From assembly GCA_012103295.1 (NCBI GenBank), contig WLXB01000013.1, positions 1 to 45,291 of the forward strand: DNA of 45,291 nucleotides. The letters are read 5' to 3'. Below, in pieces: positions 44,666 through 45,291 of the stretch (position 1 is the stretch's first letter; the number at the start of each line of letters is the position of its first letter). The notes below the pieces were generated by a model. That model was given only the letters and a program-made list of their open reading frames with translations. It had not been told where the DNA came from and made no database searches. This DNA comes from Alphaproteobacteria bacterium. GTDB lineage: Bacteria; Pseudomonadota; Alphaproteobacteria; Rhodospirillales; Rhodospirillaceae. The translations under genes were made by a program, and so were the position numbers.

Positions 44666-44702
44666 GGCAAGCTGGCTCGGTAAACGCTTGCCTCTGCCGA
44701 GC
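44666..44702 (+). ncRNA. Possible H-type pseudoknot in the DUF4399 leader
   Basis: Two inverted repeats interleave. GGCAAGC (44666-44672) pairs with GCTTGCC (44686-44692). GCTCGG (44675-44680), inside the first loop, pairs with CCGAGC (44697-44702). This is the layout of an H-type pseudoknot with stems of 7 and 6 bp and short linkers. It lies 55-90 bases before the ATG of the DUF4399 gene. It could be a cis-regulatory RNA or a coincidence. Confidence 0.3.
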
Positions 44703-44756
44703 GCGGTCGCCTACGGTGGCTCTAGTTCAAATATACAAAAATTTGGAGACGTCCTC

Positions 44757-45291
44757 ATGCGCTCATCCGTCATCGCCTTGGCCGCCATATTGGTATCGAC
44801 CGCTGCCTGCGCCCAATCTGAAGAGTGGCCACTTACGGAATCAGCACCCAACGCCGTTGCTTATATTGTATCTCCATCCAACGGTGAGGTTGTTACAAAC
44901 CCGTTTAAAGTCAGGTTTGGCTTATTGGGTATGGGGGTGGCCCCGGCTGGGGTTGAGTATCCTGATTCCGGCCACCACCATCTTTTGATCAATCGAGCAG
45001 CCCCGGCCATGACTGAGCCGTTGCCCTCAGGAGAGCCGGATTTACTGCATTTCGGTGGTGGTCAGACGGAAACGACTCTTACTCTAGAGCCCGGTCAGTA
45101 CACATTGCAGATGGTTCTGGGCGACCAAGATCATGTGCCCCACGATCCGCCGGTGATGTCTGAACCGAATAGGAAAGATTTGACTATGGCCGATATCGAA
45201 GTGGAACGCGTCGGGCGTGTTCAAACCATCCGGTTCAATCGCGCGGATAAAAAGAACGCTATTACCCGCGCCATGTATCAAACCATGGCAG
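44757..45291 (+). CDS. DUF4399 secreted protein, reading in frame into the next gene (3' partial)
   Basis: The N-terminus is a signal peptide (about residues 1-19, ending AACA before QS; the cysteine could also serve as a weak lipobox). The DUF4399 body follows, with GHHHLLI, HFGGGQTETTL and DHVPHDPPVMSE, all hallmarks of the family, a small exported domain of unknown function. The frame has no stop: after MSEP it goes on as NRKDLT and then straight into an enoyl-CoA hydratase start, open to the window end. Normal members end a few residues after the VMSE motif. In the +1 frame a TGA occurs at 45181-45183, so a frameshift near the C-terminus is likely. GGAG at 44745-44748 is the ribosome site. 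Confidence 0.8.
   Translation, partial: MRSSVIALAAILVSTAACAQSEEWPLTESAPNAVAYIVSPSNGEVVTNPFKVRFGLLGMGVAPAGVEYPDSGHHHLLINRAAPAMTEPLPSGEPDLLHFGGGQTETTLTLEPGQYTLQMVLGDQDHVPHDPPVMSEPNRKDLTMADIEVERVGRVQTIRFNRADKKNAITRAMYQTMA
45186..45291 (+). CDS. Enoyl-CoA hydratase/isomerase family protein, 5' part
   Basis: The first 35 residues (from ATG 45186) show the crotonase N-terminal pattern: a short beta-strand pair and FNRADKKNAITRAMY, comparable to the usual LNRPEKRNALT. AGGAAAG at 45171-45177 lies 8 bases ahead and is a good ribosome site, so this ATG is probably the real start even though it is in frame with the DUF4399 sequence before it. The gene continues past the window. The substrate cannot be told from this fragment. 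Confidence 0.8.
   Translation, partial: MADIEVERVGRVQTIRFNRADKKNAITRAMYQTMA

Noticed and set aside
1-45291. CRISPR arrays, insertion sequences, prophage or attachment sites
   Set aside because: No repeated spacer pattern, transposase, integrase or phage gene was seen. The tRNA-Arg gene has no integrase next to it, and no repeated copy of its 3' end was noticed.

Overview
The window is a piece of core chromosome from an alphaproteobacterium, most probably a Rhodospirillales-like free-living or marine lineage. The evidence is gene order and gene form: rpsA-ihfB-lapA-pyrF-trpF-trpB-trpA-accD-folC, then trxA, addA-addB, murU-amgK, tsaE, ahcY, a permease-less PTS (EI, HPr, EIIA) with rapZ and a short hprK, then chvG-chvI, pckA and polA. 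AddAB instead of RecBCD, the kinase-domain-only HprK, ChvG/ChvI beside pckA, and the AmgK/MurU pair are all alphaproteobacterial habits. No plasmid, phage, insertion sequence or CRISPR array was seen.

Layout. 1-7734 (+ strand): 3' part of rpsA with a strong terminator, ihfB, lapA, pyrF, then the last steps of tryptophan synthesis (trpF, trpB, trpA) overlapping accD and followed by folC. 7738-23820 (- strand): a methyltransferase broken by a one-base frameshift, trxA with its own promoter and terminator, a Rieske oxygenase, and a tightly overlapping run read from high to low coordinates: TPR/glycosyltransferase protein, PAS protein resembling a histidine kinase, tsaE, amgK, murU, addB, addA. 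23824-25125 (+): two tandem paralogous 2OG-Fe(II) oxygenase-like genes, starting 3 bases from the TPR gene. 25148-30435 (-): hprK, rapZ, EIIA, HPr, EI and ahcY. 30577-31905 (+): a MAPEG protein and an AEC transporter, sitting between hprK and chvG. 31921-34320 (-): chvG and chvI. 34621-36228 (+): pckA. 36225-40772 (-): zinc-finger protein, polA and a periplasmic TPR protein. 40953-43087 (+): an ABC ATPase translationally coupled to a lipoprotein hydrolase, then tRNA-Arg(CCG). 43113-44573 (-): a membrane protein and a calcineurin-like phosphoesterase. 44757-45291 (+): a DUF4399 protein that reads in frame, without a stop, into the start of an enoyl-CoA hydratase.

How it works together. Most genes are housekeeping: translation, nucleoid structure, pyrimidine, tryptophan, fatty-acid and folate synthesis, thiol redox, double-strand-break repair, tRNA t6A formation, muropeptide recycling, SAH turnover and DNA polymerase I. 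The PTS proteins, HprK, RapZ, ChvG/ChvI and PckA form a regulatory neighbourhood linking carbon or energy state and envelope signals to gluconeogenesis. HPr keeps both its EI-phosphorylated histidine and its HprK-target serine.

The unusual material is in short accessory inserts that break this otherwise conserved order: the frameshifted methyltransferase, the Rieske oxygenase, the TPR-glycosyltransferase/2OG-oxygenase trio, the MAPEG/AEC pair, and the membrane-protein/phosphoesterase pair. The trio is the best candidate for an undescribed system. Other points worth checking are a PAS protein whose phospho-acceptor histidine is replaced, an apparent read-through between DUF4399 and enoyl-CoA hydratase, and a possible H-type pseudoknot upstream of DUF4399. 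All functional calls come from reading motifs by eye; no search was run.
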